Source: Colwellia sp. (GTDB lineage Bacteria; Pseudomonadota; Gammaproteobacteria; Enterobacterales; Alteromonadaceae). From it: a DNA stretch of 32,765 bases. Under the pieces are notes generated by a model that was not told the origin of the DNA, made no database searches, and worked only from the letters and a program-made list of their open reading frames with translations. Below, piece after piece: positions 26,650 through 32,765 of the stretch. A program made the translations under genes and the position numbers. Where the stretch lies: the NCBI GenBank assembly GCA_029938115.1, contig JAPYOP010000049.1, forward strand, positions 1 to 32,765, written 5' to 3'. How positions within the stretch are numbered: position 1 is the stretch's first letter; every line of letters starts with the position of its first letter.

Positions 26650-27471
26650 ATGAAATTAGGTTTCGTCACTTGTGTACAGCTTGGTTTTTCATGCATGGAT
26701 GCTATATATAAGGCAGGTGGAGAATTACAAGTAGTTATAACCTTAAAAGATAACAAGGCTAAAAATAAATCAGGGAGAGTCTATCTTGATGAATTTTGTA
26801 AAAATAATTCGATTGATTTGGTTAAAATTGAACATGTAAATGATGATGATGTTATTAATGTGATAAAAAAATACAACTTAGATTGGTTGTTTATTATCGG
26901 TTGGTCTCAAATAGCAAATAAACGACTGCTTAATACACCCAAGTCAGGTGTGCTTGGTATGCATCCGACATTATTGCCTCAAGGGCGAGGTCGCGCTTCT
27001 ATTCCTTGGGCGATCATCAAAGGTCTGGAAGAAACGGGTGTGACTCTTTTCAAACTTGATGAAGGGGTTGATACAGGGCCTATCTTATCTCAGTACAAAA
27101 TCCCTTTAACTAATAGCACAACCGCAACTGAATTATATGCTTCGGTAAATAATGCCCATGTGAATTTAATCACTCATATTGTTCCAAAAATGTTAAACGA
27201 AAGTATTAAATTAAAAGAACAGGACAATTCATCTGCTACCGAATGGGAAGTTAGGGTTCCTGCAGATGGTGAAGTAGATTTGAAAGGTTCTGTTGTAACG
27301 GCTGAAAGGCTTGTGAGAGCTACCACAAAGCCTTATCCAGGGGCTTTCATTATGGTAAATGGGCAAAAACATATAGTTTGGAAGGCTAGGCTTGCCAGCG
27401 AACACTCTGAAAACCTATGTTTAGAATTTAAAGATGGGCTTTTGGAGTGCATTGAGCGGGAGTTGGCCTGA
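26650..27471 (+). CDS. Sugar N-formyltransferase-like protein (formyltransferase family)
   Basis: 273 aa with the formyltetrahydrofolate-dependent transferase core: GMHPTLLPQGRGRASIPWAI and GVTLFKLDEGVDTGPIL. The usual catalytic triad is Asn-His-Asp; here His105 and Asp141 are kept but the Asn position is Gly103. The C-terminal part (ATTKPYPGAFIMVNGQKHIVW) resembles the OB-type region of Fmt and ArnA. Strong ribosome site GGGGG. Next to a PIG-L deacetylase it is likely to N-formylate a freed amino group on a sugar. It is not the housekeeping Fmt, judging by context and size. The Gly substitution may mark a subfamily. Confidence 0.8.
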   Translation: MKLGFVTCVQLGFSCMDAIYKAGGELQVVITLKDNKAKNKSGRVYLDEFCKNNSIDLVKIEHVNDDDVINVIKKYNLDWLFIIGWSQIANKRLLNTPKSGVLGMHPTLLPQGRGRASIPWAIIKGLEETGVTLFKLDEGVDTGPILSQYKIPLTNSTTATELYASVNNAHVNLITHIVPKMLNESIKLKEQDNSSATEWEVRVPADGEVDLKGSVVTAERLVRATTKPYPGAFIMVNGQKHIVWKARLASEHSENLCLEFKDGLLECIERELA

Positions 27472-27548
27472 TATGCAAATTTTTCTACCATCGGCTTTGG
27501 TCGGCATTGTCAATTTATCTGTTTGGATTAATATGGATAAGAAATTTA

Positions 27549-29699
27549 ATGCATAATATCTTTAAACACATCCTATCAATACCCCGCCCAGCAAAGCGCA
27601 GCATCCTCATTGCTGCAGATTCTGTATTGCTCATAGGCGCGCTTTGGCTATCGTTTTCACTACGATTAGATAATTGGTACTGGCCCCGCGGAGGCGTGAA
27701 TAACCCAATAGTATTGTTGGTGTTGTTTGCTCCTGTAATTGCTGTGCCTGTGTTTGCTCACTTTGGACTTTATAGAGCGATTATTCGGTACTTAGGCATG
27801 AGGGCTGTATGGTCTATTGTGAAGGCCGTTATGGTGTATGCGGCGCTATGGGGGTTGGTTGCCTTTTTAAGCGGCGTGGAGGGAGTGCCGCGGTCTGTTG
27901 TGCCCATTAATGCCATGGTGGCTGTGCTGGCTGTTGGTGGATCTCGTATGTTTGCGCGTTGGTTACTGCGTAAGATTGAAGATTCAGTTCGTATAAAACA
28001 TACAAAGGGTGGCGCTGGTGCCGACGCAGTCGGGTTTCACCAATCACGAATGGTCATTTTTGGTGCGGGTGAAGCAGGCCGACAATTGGCCATTGGTTTG
28101 GGGCAAAGTCGTGAATGTATCTTGCTGGCTTTTGTAGATGATGGCACTGAGCTACAGGGGCGGGACTTGATGGATGTGCCCATTATATCTCAAGAAAAAT
28201 TACCAAATTTTGTGGCTAGTCATCAGGTGGATGACATATTGCTTGCAATACCATCCATTACCCGCAAGCAACGTAGCGTGATTATAGAACACTTGCGGCC
28301 CTTGAATGTACGTATTCGTACATTGCCTGGGTTGATTGCTATGGCCCAAGGCAAAGCTGATTATGCAGATCTACACGATTTGGATATCAATGATTTGTTA
28401 GCACGGGAGCCTGCAGAACCAGACGAAGTAATGCTACAACAGCAAGTTACGGGTAAAACCGTTATGGTGACTGGCGCAGGTGGCAGTATTGGTAGCGAGC
28501 TGTGTAGGCAAATATTGCAGCGTAAGCCAAAGGTGTTGTTATTATTTGAGCTAAGCGAATTTTCGCTCTATACCTTACACAACGAACTGATAGATACTCT
28601 TCATCACCTTACTAATGAGAAGCGTAATCACGGTGCTGTTGGGCTAGTGCCCACTATAATACCGTTGCTTGGTTCGGTGGCGGATGAAAGCCGTGTAAGC
28701 GATATTATCCTCACTTGGAAGCCGAATATTATTTACCATGCCGCTGCGGTAAAACATGTGCCTATGGTTGAACACAATATAGCCGAATGTGTAAAAAATA
28801 ATGTGTTAGGTACGTTGGTGATGGCCAAGGTGGCTATAGAGCGGCAGGTAGAGCGGTTTATATTGATTAGTACTGATAAGGCGGTTAACCCTACTAATGC
28901 CATGGGTGCTAGTAAGCGTTGCTGTGAGCTGATTCTGCAAGCCTTGGCAGCGGAACAAAATCCTTCATTCGAACCTATGTGGGATGGCAAGCCTTCTGCA
29001 CAAATTCCTCGTACTACTCAATTGGCAATGGTTCGTTTTGGCAATGTATTGGGTTCTTCTGGTTCTGTGGTGCCTTACTTTAGGCAACAAATTGCCCAAG
29101 GCGGGCCAATTACTTTAACTCATCAGGATATCATCCGTTATTTCATGACCATTCCCGAAGCTGCTCAGCTAGTGATGCAAACCGGTGCGATGGCAGGTGG
29201 CTCTTATATGGCCGGCGGCGCTAGCAAAGGCATTGGCGCTGGAATAAGTGCTGACATAAGTGGTGGGGATGGTAGGGTTAGTAGTGAAGCCGAAGTGTAT
29301 GTGCTTGATATGGGTGAGCCGGTTAAAATAATTGACCTAGCACACAGGATGATTGAACTTTCTGGTTTTAGAGTGAAAGATGAAAACACACCAGAAGGCG
29401 ACATTGCTATTGAAGTGGTTGGCTTGCGCCCAGGTGAAAAGCTGTATGAGGAGCTTCTGATAGGTAATAACCCTCAAGCCACTCAACATCCGCGCATTAT
29501 GAAAGCTAATGAAAAGTTATTACCATGGAGTGAACTACAACCCATGATCACCATCTTGCGTATTGCAGCTGTGAATAGTGATGTGATGATGATACGTAGT
29601 ATGTTGCAACAGTTGGTGCCTGAATATCAACCTGATGAAAAAATAGTTGATTGGGTGTATAGGGAGCAGATTTCTGAAGCAGAGAAGTTGGGATGTTGA
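27549..29699 (+). CDS. wbpM: UDP-GlcNAc 4,6-dehydratase, membrane-bound (WbpM/CapD family)
   Basis: About 716 aa. Four N-terminal membrane helices fall within roughly residues 15-140. A first nucleotide-binding domain (MVIFGAGEAGRQLAI) follows, then the catalytic SDR domain with VTGAGGSIGSELCRQI. The active-site stretch is STDKAVNPTNAMGASKR, with Met in place of Tyr, as in other WbpM-type enzymes. GLRPGEKLYEELL is present near the C-terminus. It makes UDP-4-keto-6-deoxy-GlcNAc for the WbpV-like reductase. The protein is some 50 residues longer than typical WbpM; extra low-complexity stretches occur near residues 465-485 and 545-575 (Gly/Ala/Ser-rich). Start 27549 (MHNIFKHIL) is preferred over a TTG at 27507. 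Confidence 0.93.
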   Translation: MHNIFKHILSIPRPAKRSILIAADSVLLIGALWLSFSLRLDNWYWPRGGVNNPIVLLVLFAPVIAVPVFAHFGLYRAIIRYLGMRAVWSIVKAVMVYAALWGLVAFLSGVEGVPRSVVPINAMVAVLAVGGSRMFARWLLRKIEDSVRIKHTKGGAGADAVGFHQSRMVIFGAGEAGRQLAIGLGQSRECILLAFVDDGTELQGRDLMDVPIISQEKLPNFVASHQVDDILLAIPSITRKQRSVIIEHLRPLNVRIRTLPGLIAMAQGKADYADLHDLDINDLLAREPAEPDEVMLQQQVTGKTVMVTGAGGSIGSELCRQILQRKPKVLLLFELSEFSLYTLHNELIDTLHHLTNEKRNHGAVGLVPTIIPLLGSVADESRVSDIILTWKPNIIYHAAAVKHVPMVEHNIAECVKNNVLGTLVMAKVAIERQVERFILISTDKAVNPTNAMGASKRCCELILQALAAEQNPSFEPMWDGKPSAQIPRTTQLAMVRFGNVLGSSGSVVPYFRQQIAQGGPITLTHQDIIRYFMTIPEAAQLVMQTGAMAGGSYMAGGASKGIGAGISADISGGDGRVSSEAEVYVLDMGEPVKIIDLAHRMIELSGFRVKDENTPEGDIAIEVVGLRPGEKLYEELLIGNNPQATQHPRIMKANEKLLPWSELQPMITILRIAAVNSDVMMIRSMLQQLVPEYQPDEKIVDWVYREQISEAEKLGC

Positions 29700-30172
29700 A
29701 AGTAGTGGTGCATTCGTATTTTGATATGTTCACCTATAAAGCCATGGGTGGTGCAGCGTTTGTACTAAGCTATGCCGTATTGCTGTCTTTCTTTCCAGAG
29801 TTTGATTTGGTGGGTGCTAGTTTAATTGCTATGCTTGTTGGCAGCCTCTGCTGGCTAATGTTGTCGTACCTGGCCACCCGAATGAATGGGTTGTGCATTG
29901 AATTTCGCTACTCAAAAAGTAGGCCTGGTTTATCTGAAATGACGTTGTGGCGAGGATTAAAAAAGCTGGGACATGTAAAAATTGATATGTCTCTTGATGG
30001 TTCGAGTAAGCCTAAGATGAATGATGTGCAAGTTGTTAGCCATCTGAAGTGTTTTTTTGAGAGCTACAGAAGTACTTTGAGTTCATCGAAGGTTCTGCAC
30101 TTTGTGGGTTGTCAAAAAGATGATGCGGATAGGATTTGCAGAGTGATTGCGAAAATTGCAACTGCAGATTAG
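29693..30172 (+). CDS. Hypothetical small membrane protein
   Basis: Not recognised; 159 aa from the ATG at 29693, which overlaps the wbpM stop by 7 bp, or 148 aa from the ATG at 29726. Two hydrophobic segments (about residues 18-35 and 40-62) are followed by a soluble part of roughly 95 residues with mixed charge and three Cys. The overlap with wbpM suggests co-expression. Nothing in the sequence points to a catalytic role. Confidence 0.6.
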   Translation: MLKVVVHSYFDMFTYKAMGGAAFVLSYAVLLSFFPEFDLVGASLIAMLVGSLCWLMLSYLATRMNGLCIEFRYSKSRPGLSEMTLWRGLKKLGHVKIDMSLDGSSKPKMNDVQVVSHLKCFFESYRSTLSSSKVLHFVGCQKDDADRICRVIAKIATAD

Positions 30173-30256
30173 TTAAACTCGCTATGTACTGCATGCTGAA
30201 TGCCCACAACTAATGCTAGTGTCTCGGTAATTTGAGCGCAAAATAAGTATTGGAAC

Positions 30257-30424
30257 ATGTTAAGATTCAAGTCTTGTGTAATCCTCAGTTTGCTGTCGTC
30301 TGACAGGGATATTGGGTTTGTTCTGGCCGTAAGTCTTGAGGAGGGTTTAGCCCGAACACTTCGTTATGGATTTATGGAAAATAACTCGGATAATCGTATT
30401 TTTGAAACTGAGGAGCTGGCTTAA
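30257..30424 (+). pseudogene. Possible C-terminal remnant of a nucleotide-sugar epimerase
   Basis: A 55-codon open frame from ATG 30257 to TAA 30422-30424. The stretch VSLEEGLARTLRYGFMEN resembles the C-terminal helix of extended-SDR nucleotide-sugar epimerases and dehydratases (pattern SLEEGLxRTxxY). No upstream Rossmann part is present. It ends at the 3' end of the convergent integrase gene. It may be the stump of a gene cut by insertion or deletion at the edge of the locus. Evidence is one short motif. Confidence 0.3.
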
Positions 30425-31284
30425 TAGGCCCAATTTCTTAGGTATTTCATGGCAGTCGAATCTGTTTGCCAACCCCCTCTGAGCATTATCCTTTCAAGCG
30501 TCTCACCTTGTTGTAATAGATCAAGTGCTGCCCCCACTCTAAATGAATGGCCACTCAGCAGCGATGTACTCAAATTAGAGTTGATCGTTTTCTGAAGTGT
30601 TTTTAGTATCACGCTTACCGAAGAAGGGCACAGGTTTTGCCCTATGCGGCCATTACGTCTGATTGATCTTAAGATAAAGCCATTATCACAGACCATAGTT
30701 TGCCATTCGTGAAGTAGGTTTAATAACTCTTTACTAATGGGTATGACTTTGCCAGTACCAAATTGATCTGTTTTAGAAAAGTTTAGTTTGATCACCGGTT
30801 TGCCGTTAGGTGCTTGAGAGATGTCCGTAAACCTAAAGGCGCATAATTCGGATCGCCTACGCATGGTTTCGTAACCGAGTCGTAGTAATACTTGGTTTCT
30901 AATGCCCATAACACCATTATCACAATTGTTGAGTAATTGGTTCAGCAAACCTTTTGTGAGTGGTGTGGCTTGTTCTTGCGCTCTGCCTATTTTTCGGTGC
31001 ATACGTTTAAGGGCTAACACCACTTCCGGTTCTTTGGTGGGGTCGTGGTTTTTGGATAATCTCAGCACGGTGCCTAGGCTATTTATTCTGCGGCGTATGG
31101 TGGCACTTTTTGCGGATTGACTAAGGTCGTCAACATAATCGGCCATGGTGTCAGCATTCGCTGGTATGGGGTGTAATTGGTTATCGGTGCACCACTTCTC
31201 GTATTGAATAAAATCGGAGCGATAGGCTCGGATCGTGTTTTCAGCAAATGCACCATCAAATTTGGCTAAGATACTGTCAATCAT
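30421..31284 (-). CDS. Tyrosine recombinase / phage-type integrase
   Basis: 287 aa. The N-terminal SAM-like core-binding domain (residues about 1-90, SFAENTIRAYRSDF-type start) is followed by the catalytic domain. Active-site residues are visible: Arg143 in MRRRSELCAFR, Lys171 in FSKTDQFG, His246 and Arg249 in SGHSFRVG, Trp272 in RGGWQTDS and Tyr281 in MKYLRNW. An AAGGAGAG ribosome site lies just upstream. The protein is short, like site-specific recombinases of small elements and some chromosomal islands. It is convergent with the polysaccharide genes and divergent from a small regulator. No flanking att repeat could be identified by eye. Confidence 0.92.
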   Translation of the reverse strand: MIDSILAKFDGAFAENTIRAYRSDFIQYEKWCTDNQLHPIPANADTMADYVDDLSQSAKSATIRRRINSLGTVLRLSKNHDPTKEPEVVLALKRMHRKIGRAQEQATPLTKGLLNQLLNNCDNGVMGIRNQVLLRLGYETMRRRSELCAFRFTDISQAPNGKPVIKLNFSKTDQFGTGKVIPISKELLNLLHEWQTMVCDNGFILRSIRRNGRIGQNLCPSSVSVILKTLQKTINSNLSTSLLSGHSFRVGAALDLLQQGETLERIMLRGGWQTDSTAMKYLRNWAY

Positions 31285-31351
31285 GGTACTCTCCTTATAA
31301 CGTTAATTAAATCCCATAAAAGATGTAATATACATCATTGATGATATATAA
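31285..31351. promoter_or_regulatory. Divergent promoter/operator region between integrase and HTH gene
   Basis: A 67-bp AT-rich gap between divergent genes. It holds the perfect inverted repeat GATGTA-ATA-TACATC (31322-31336) followed by ATCAT-TG-ATGAT (31334-31345), plus TTAATTAA. The two overlapping palindromes next to the regulator start look like an operator for the adjacent HTH protein, which could repress both genes. This is inference from position and symmetry. Confidence 0.5.
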
Positions 31352-31597
31352 ATGATCTCAGTTTGTCAAATAAAAGCTGCTCGTTCTATGTTGAACTGGA
31401 GTGCTGCTGAACTAGCTAAAGCTTGTGGAATAGGACCTGCGACTATCCGTCGGTATGAAATGCAGGTTGGAATTCCATCGGCCAATACATCAACATTGTT
31501 GTCTATTCAAACAACATTAGAAGGCGCTGGCATCGAATTCACGGGTGACCCGTTAGTTAACCCTGGTGTTACCCTTCACTTAAAACGCGATACCTAA
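31352..31597 (+). CDS. Small XRE-type helix-turn-helix regulator
   Basis: 81 aa. The helix-turn-helix covers roughly residues 5-36 (IKAARSMLNWSAAELAKACG then IGPATIRRYE), with only a short C-terminal tail. Proteins of this size beside an integrase commonly control the element. No Shine-Dalgarno is visible before the ATG at 31352; translation may be leaderless or the message short. Palindromes just upstream are probable binding sites. Confidence 0.82.
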   Translation: MISVCQIKAARSMLNWSAAELAKACGIGPATIRRYEMQVGIPSANTSTLLSIQTTLEGAGIEFTGDPLVNPGVTLHLKRDT

Positions 31598-31654
31598 ATG
31601 GCCTTTAATGCTTAGTCTCAACCAGCCTTTATTCCCACAACGGAGGTGTTTATA

Positions 31655-32227
31655 TTGACTGATGCCGTCAAATCCCTGACCTCTTTGTTATCCAGTCCTA
31701 GAATTTTGCCTAATGAGTCTGAGGCGGAGTTTCAATCCAGCCTGCAAGGCTTGCTCTCTGAATTAGACAATCCCTCTCCTCTTAATGTGGCGCTAGTCAC
31801 CCAGCTCAATGAATGCCTGTGGTGGATTAAGCGGCATACGGTGGATAAAGAACTCTTGCTGCATGAGTCCATGGCCCGAATATTATCCAGAGCTGGCAGT
31901 TATTCAGAGGTGTATGATAATCGTCTGGCCTCCATCGCCCTTGAGGGTTTTCTTGCGGGTCATGCCAGTCAGGCGGATAAGCAATGGATTGAGGAACTAT
32001 TGGAGCGCGCTAAGTTAACCGTGCCGGACCTGCGGGCGCGTGGTTTTAAGGATGCGGCCAAGCATATTAAAATGGCGGATGAATTGATTCATCGCCAGTA
32101 TCAGACCATGCGCCACTTGCAGAAGAGTATTGATGCAGTGGATTTTAAGTCCAGATTGATTAAGCGTATGGATCTGGAACTGGCCGAGCTTGAAAAGAAA
32201 GCCCTGGCTATTGAGACCAAGCGATGA
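31655..32227 (+). CDS. Hypothetical protein, alpha-helical with C-terminal coiled coil
   Basis: Not recognised; about 190 aa. Starts considered: GTG 31646 overlaps the GGAGG ribosome site (31642-31646), whereas TTG 31655 is spaced 8 bp from it, so the TTG is preferred. The protein is helical and charged, with a probable coiled coil in the last 50 residues (IDAVDFKSRLIKRMDLELAE and on). It contains no catalytic motif that I recognise. GC is visibly higher than in the polysaccharide genes. It probably shares a transcript with the next gene, 6 bp downstream. Confidence 0.65.
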   Translation: MTDAVKSLTSLLSSPRILPNESEAEFQSSLQGLLSELDNPSPLNVALVTQLNECLWWIKRHTVDKELLLHESMARILSRAGSYSEVYDNRLASIALEGFLAGHASQADKQWIEELLERAKLTVPDLRARGFKDAAKHIKMADELIHRQYQTMRHLQKSIDAVDFKSRLIKRMDLELAELEKKALAIETKR

Positions 32228-32233
32228 CAAGTA

Positions 32234-32755
32234 ATGCCAAGTCGTCCTAAGACCCTGGCGAATCATCGCAATGCACAACGCTCAACGGGGCCTAAAACCG
32301 ATGATGGCAAGTTGGCGAGTAGCCAGAATGCCCGCAAGCATGGTTTGAATGTGGCGGTGGATTTTGAATCCTCAGATGCTTATCAGTCGTTAAAACCCCT
32401 GTTGATTGAAACAGGCTATTCGCCCTTTGTGGCGGCTGATATTGCCGCTAGTCTGCTCCATTACCGCCGTGTGATGGATGCGTATTATGAGACCTATCGT
32501 AATCCTGAGCCTGTGGATGCCTCTCTTTGGGAGATGAGTATGAAGGAGGCCTATAAGGCGCTCAATCATATGGCCGAGGGGACCTCGGTGACCCCCGCGG
32601 ATAGCCGAAGGATGGTACGGGTATTGGCCCGTATGCAGCGTGATGAGCGTCGTCAAGGTGGTCCAGTGTTTCGTCGTACCGCCGATTGCCACAAATTAAT
32701 TCGCTATCAGCAAAATGCCATTTCCCGCCTCGCCAAGGCCATTCGGTCGGCGTAA
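32234..32755 (+). CDS. Hypothetical protein with NAQRSTGPKT N-terminus
   Basis: 173 aa. The N-terminal pattern NHRNAQRSTGPKTDDGK followed by SSQNARKHGL is a widespread motif of uncharacterised bacterial proteins. The remainder is helical and rich in Arg (RRMVRVLARMQRDERRQGG). The basic N-terminus could bind nucleic acid, but no function is established from the sequence. It lies 6 bp after the previous gene and ends 10 bp before the window edge. Confidence 0.7.
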   Translation: MPSRPKTLANHRNAQRSTGPKTDDGKLASSQNARKHGLNVAVDFESSDAYQSLKPLLIETGYSPFVAADIAASLLHYRRVMDAYYETYRNPEPVDASLWEMSMKEAYKALNHMAEGTSVTPADSRRMVRVLARMQRDERRQGGPVFRRTADCHKLIRYQQNAISRLAKAIRSA

Positions 32756-32765
32756 AAAGTCACAA

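Noticed and set aside
27473..27556. 27-codon hydrophobic frame between the formyltransferase and wbpM
   Set aside because: It ends just inside the wbpM start, has no recognisable family and no ribosome site beyond TTGG; likely chance, though a remnant of a WbpL-type gene was considered.
30292..30305. CTGTC-GTCT-GACAG hairpin as a terminator of the second gene group
   Set aside because: The stem is only 5 bp and is not followed by a T run; it also lies inside the possible epimerase remnant.

Overview
The window is most of a surface-polysaccharide (O-antigen or capsule type) biosynthesis locus followed by a small integrase-bearing segment. Gene content and order (wbpA-B-D-E; hisH-hisF-wbpG; gmd-fcl-manC; a wbpV-like reductase with wbpM) resemble Pseudomonas-type O-antigen loci. 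With the moderate-to-low GC this suggests a gammaproteobacterium, perhaps marine or environmental. The genus cannot be fixed from the sequence.

Layout. (1) Bases 1-3263: 3' end of a UDP-HexNAc dehydrogenase gene and complete wbpB, wbpD and wbpE, predicted to make UDP-2,3-diacetamido-2,3-dideoxy-glucuronate. (2) 3415-4814: an IS256-family insertion sequence. Its transposase is frameshifted by a five-copy 10-bp tandem repeat. (3) 4974-24088: a block of 19 co-directional genes, nearly all overlapping by 1-17 bp. It starts with a PseB-type dehydratase, an aldo/keto reductase, an SpsF-type nucleotidyltransferase, an aminotransferase, an RmlD-like SDR and a NeuB/PseI-type synthase (a nonulosonic-acid-like pathway). 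Next come a GT2, an ABC exporter (probable lipid-linked glycan flippase), two poorly characterised carbohydrate proteins, a HisH/HisF/WbpG amidotransferase set, a GT4, a Wzy-like polymerase, the GDP-L-fucose genes gmd/fcl/manC, and another GT2. (4) 24418-30172: a second group with a WbpV-like reductase, a PIG-L deacetylase, a PglC-like initiating phosphoglycosyl transferase, a formyltransferase, WbpM and a small membrane protein. (5) 30421-32755: a tyrosine recombinase divergent from a small HTH regulator, then two hypothetical genes of visibly higher GC.

How the genes fit together (inference). WbpM and the WbpV-like reductase make a UDP-QuiNAc-type sugar that the PglC-like enzyme loads onto undecaprenyl phosphate. 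The deacetylase and formyltransferase may replace N-acetyl by N-formyl on one residue. Glycosyltransferases then add a diacetamido-uronic acid (perhaps amidinated by WbpG with HisH/HisF ammonia), L-fucose and a nonulosonic-acid-like sugar. The ABC exporter would flip the unit and the Wzy-like protein polymerise it. No Wzx, Wzz, WbpI-type 2-epimerase, PseG/NeuC or phosphomannomutase gene is visible, but the locus is cut at its 5' side.

The most interesting points are the atypical nonulosonic-acid gene set, the deacetylase/formyltransferase pair (the formyltransferase has Gly in place of the usual catalytic Asn), the ABC flippase used with a Wzy-like polymerase, a palindromic repeat inserted in frame in manC, and the repeat-driven frameshift in the transposase.
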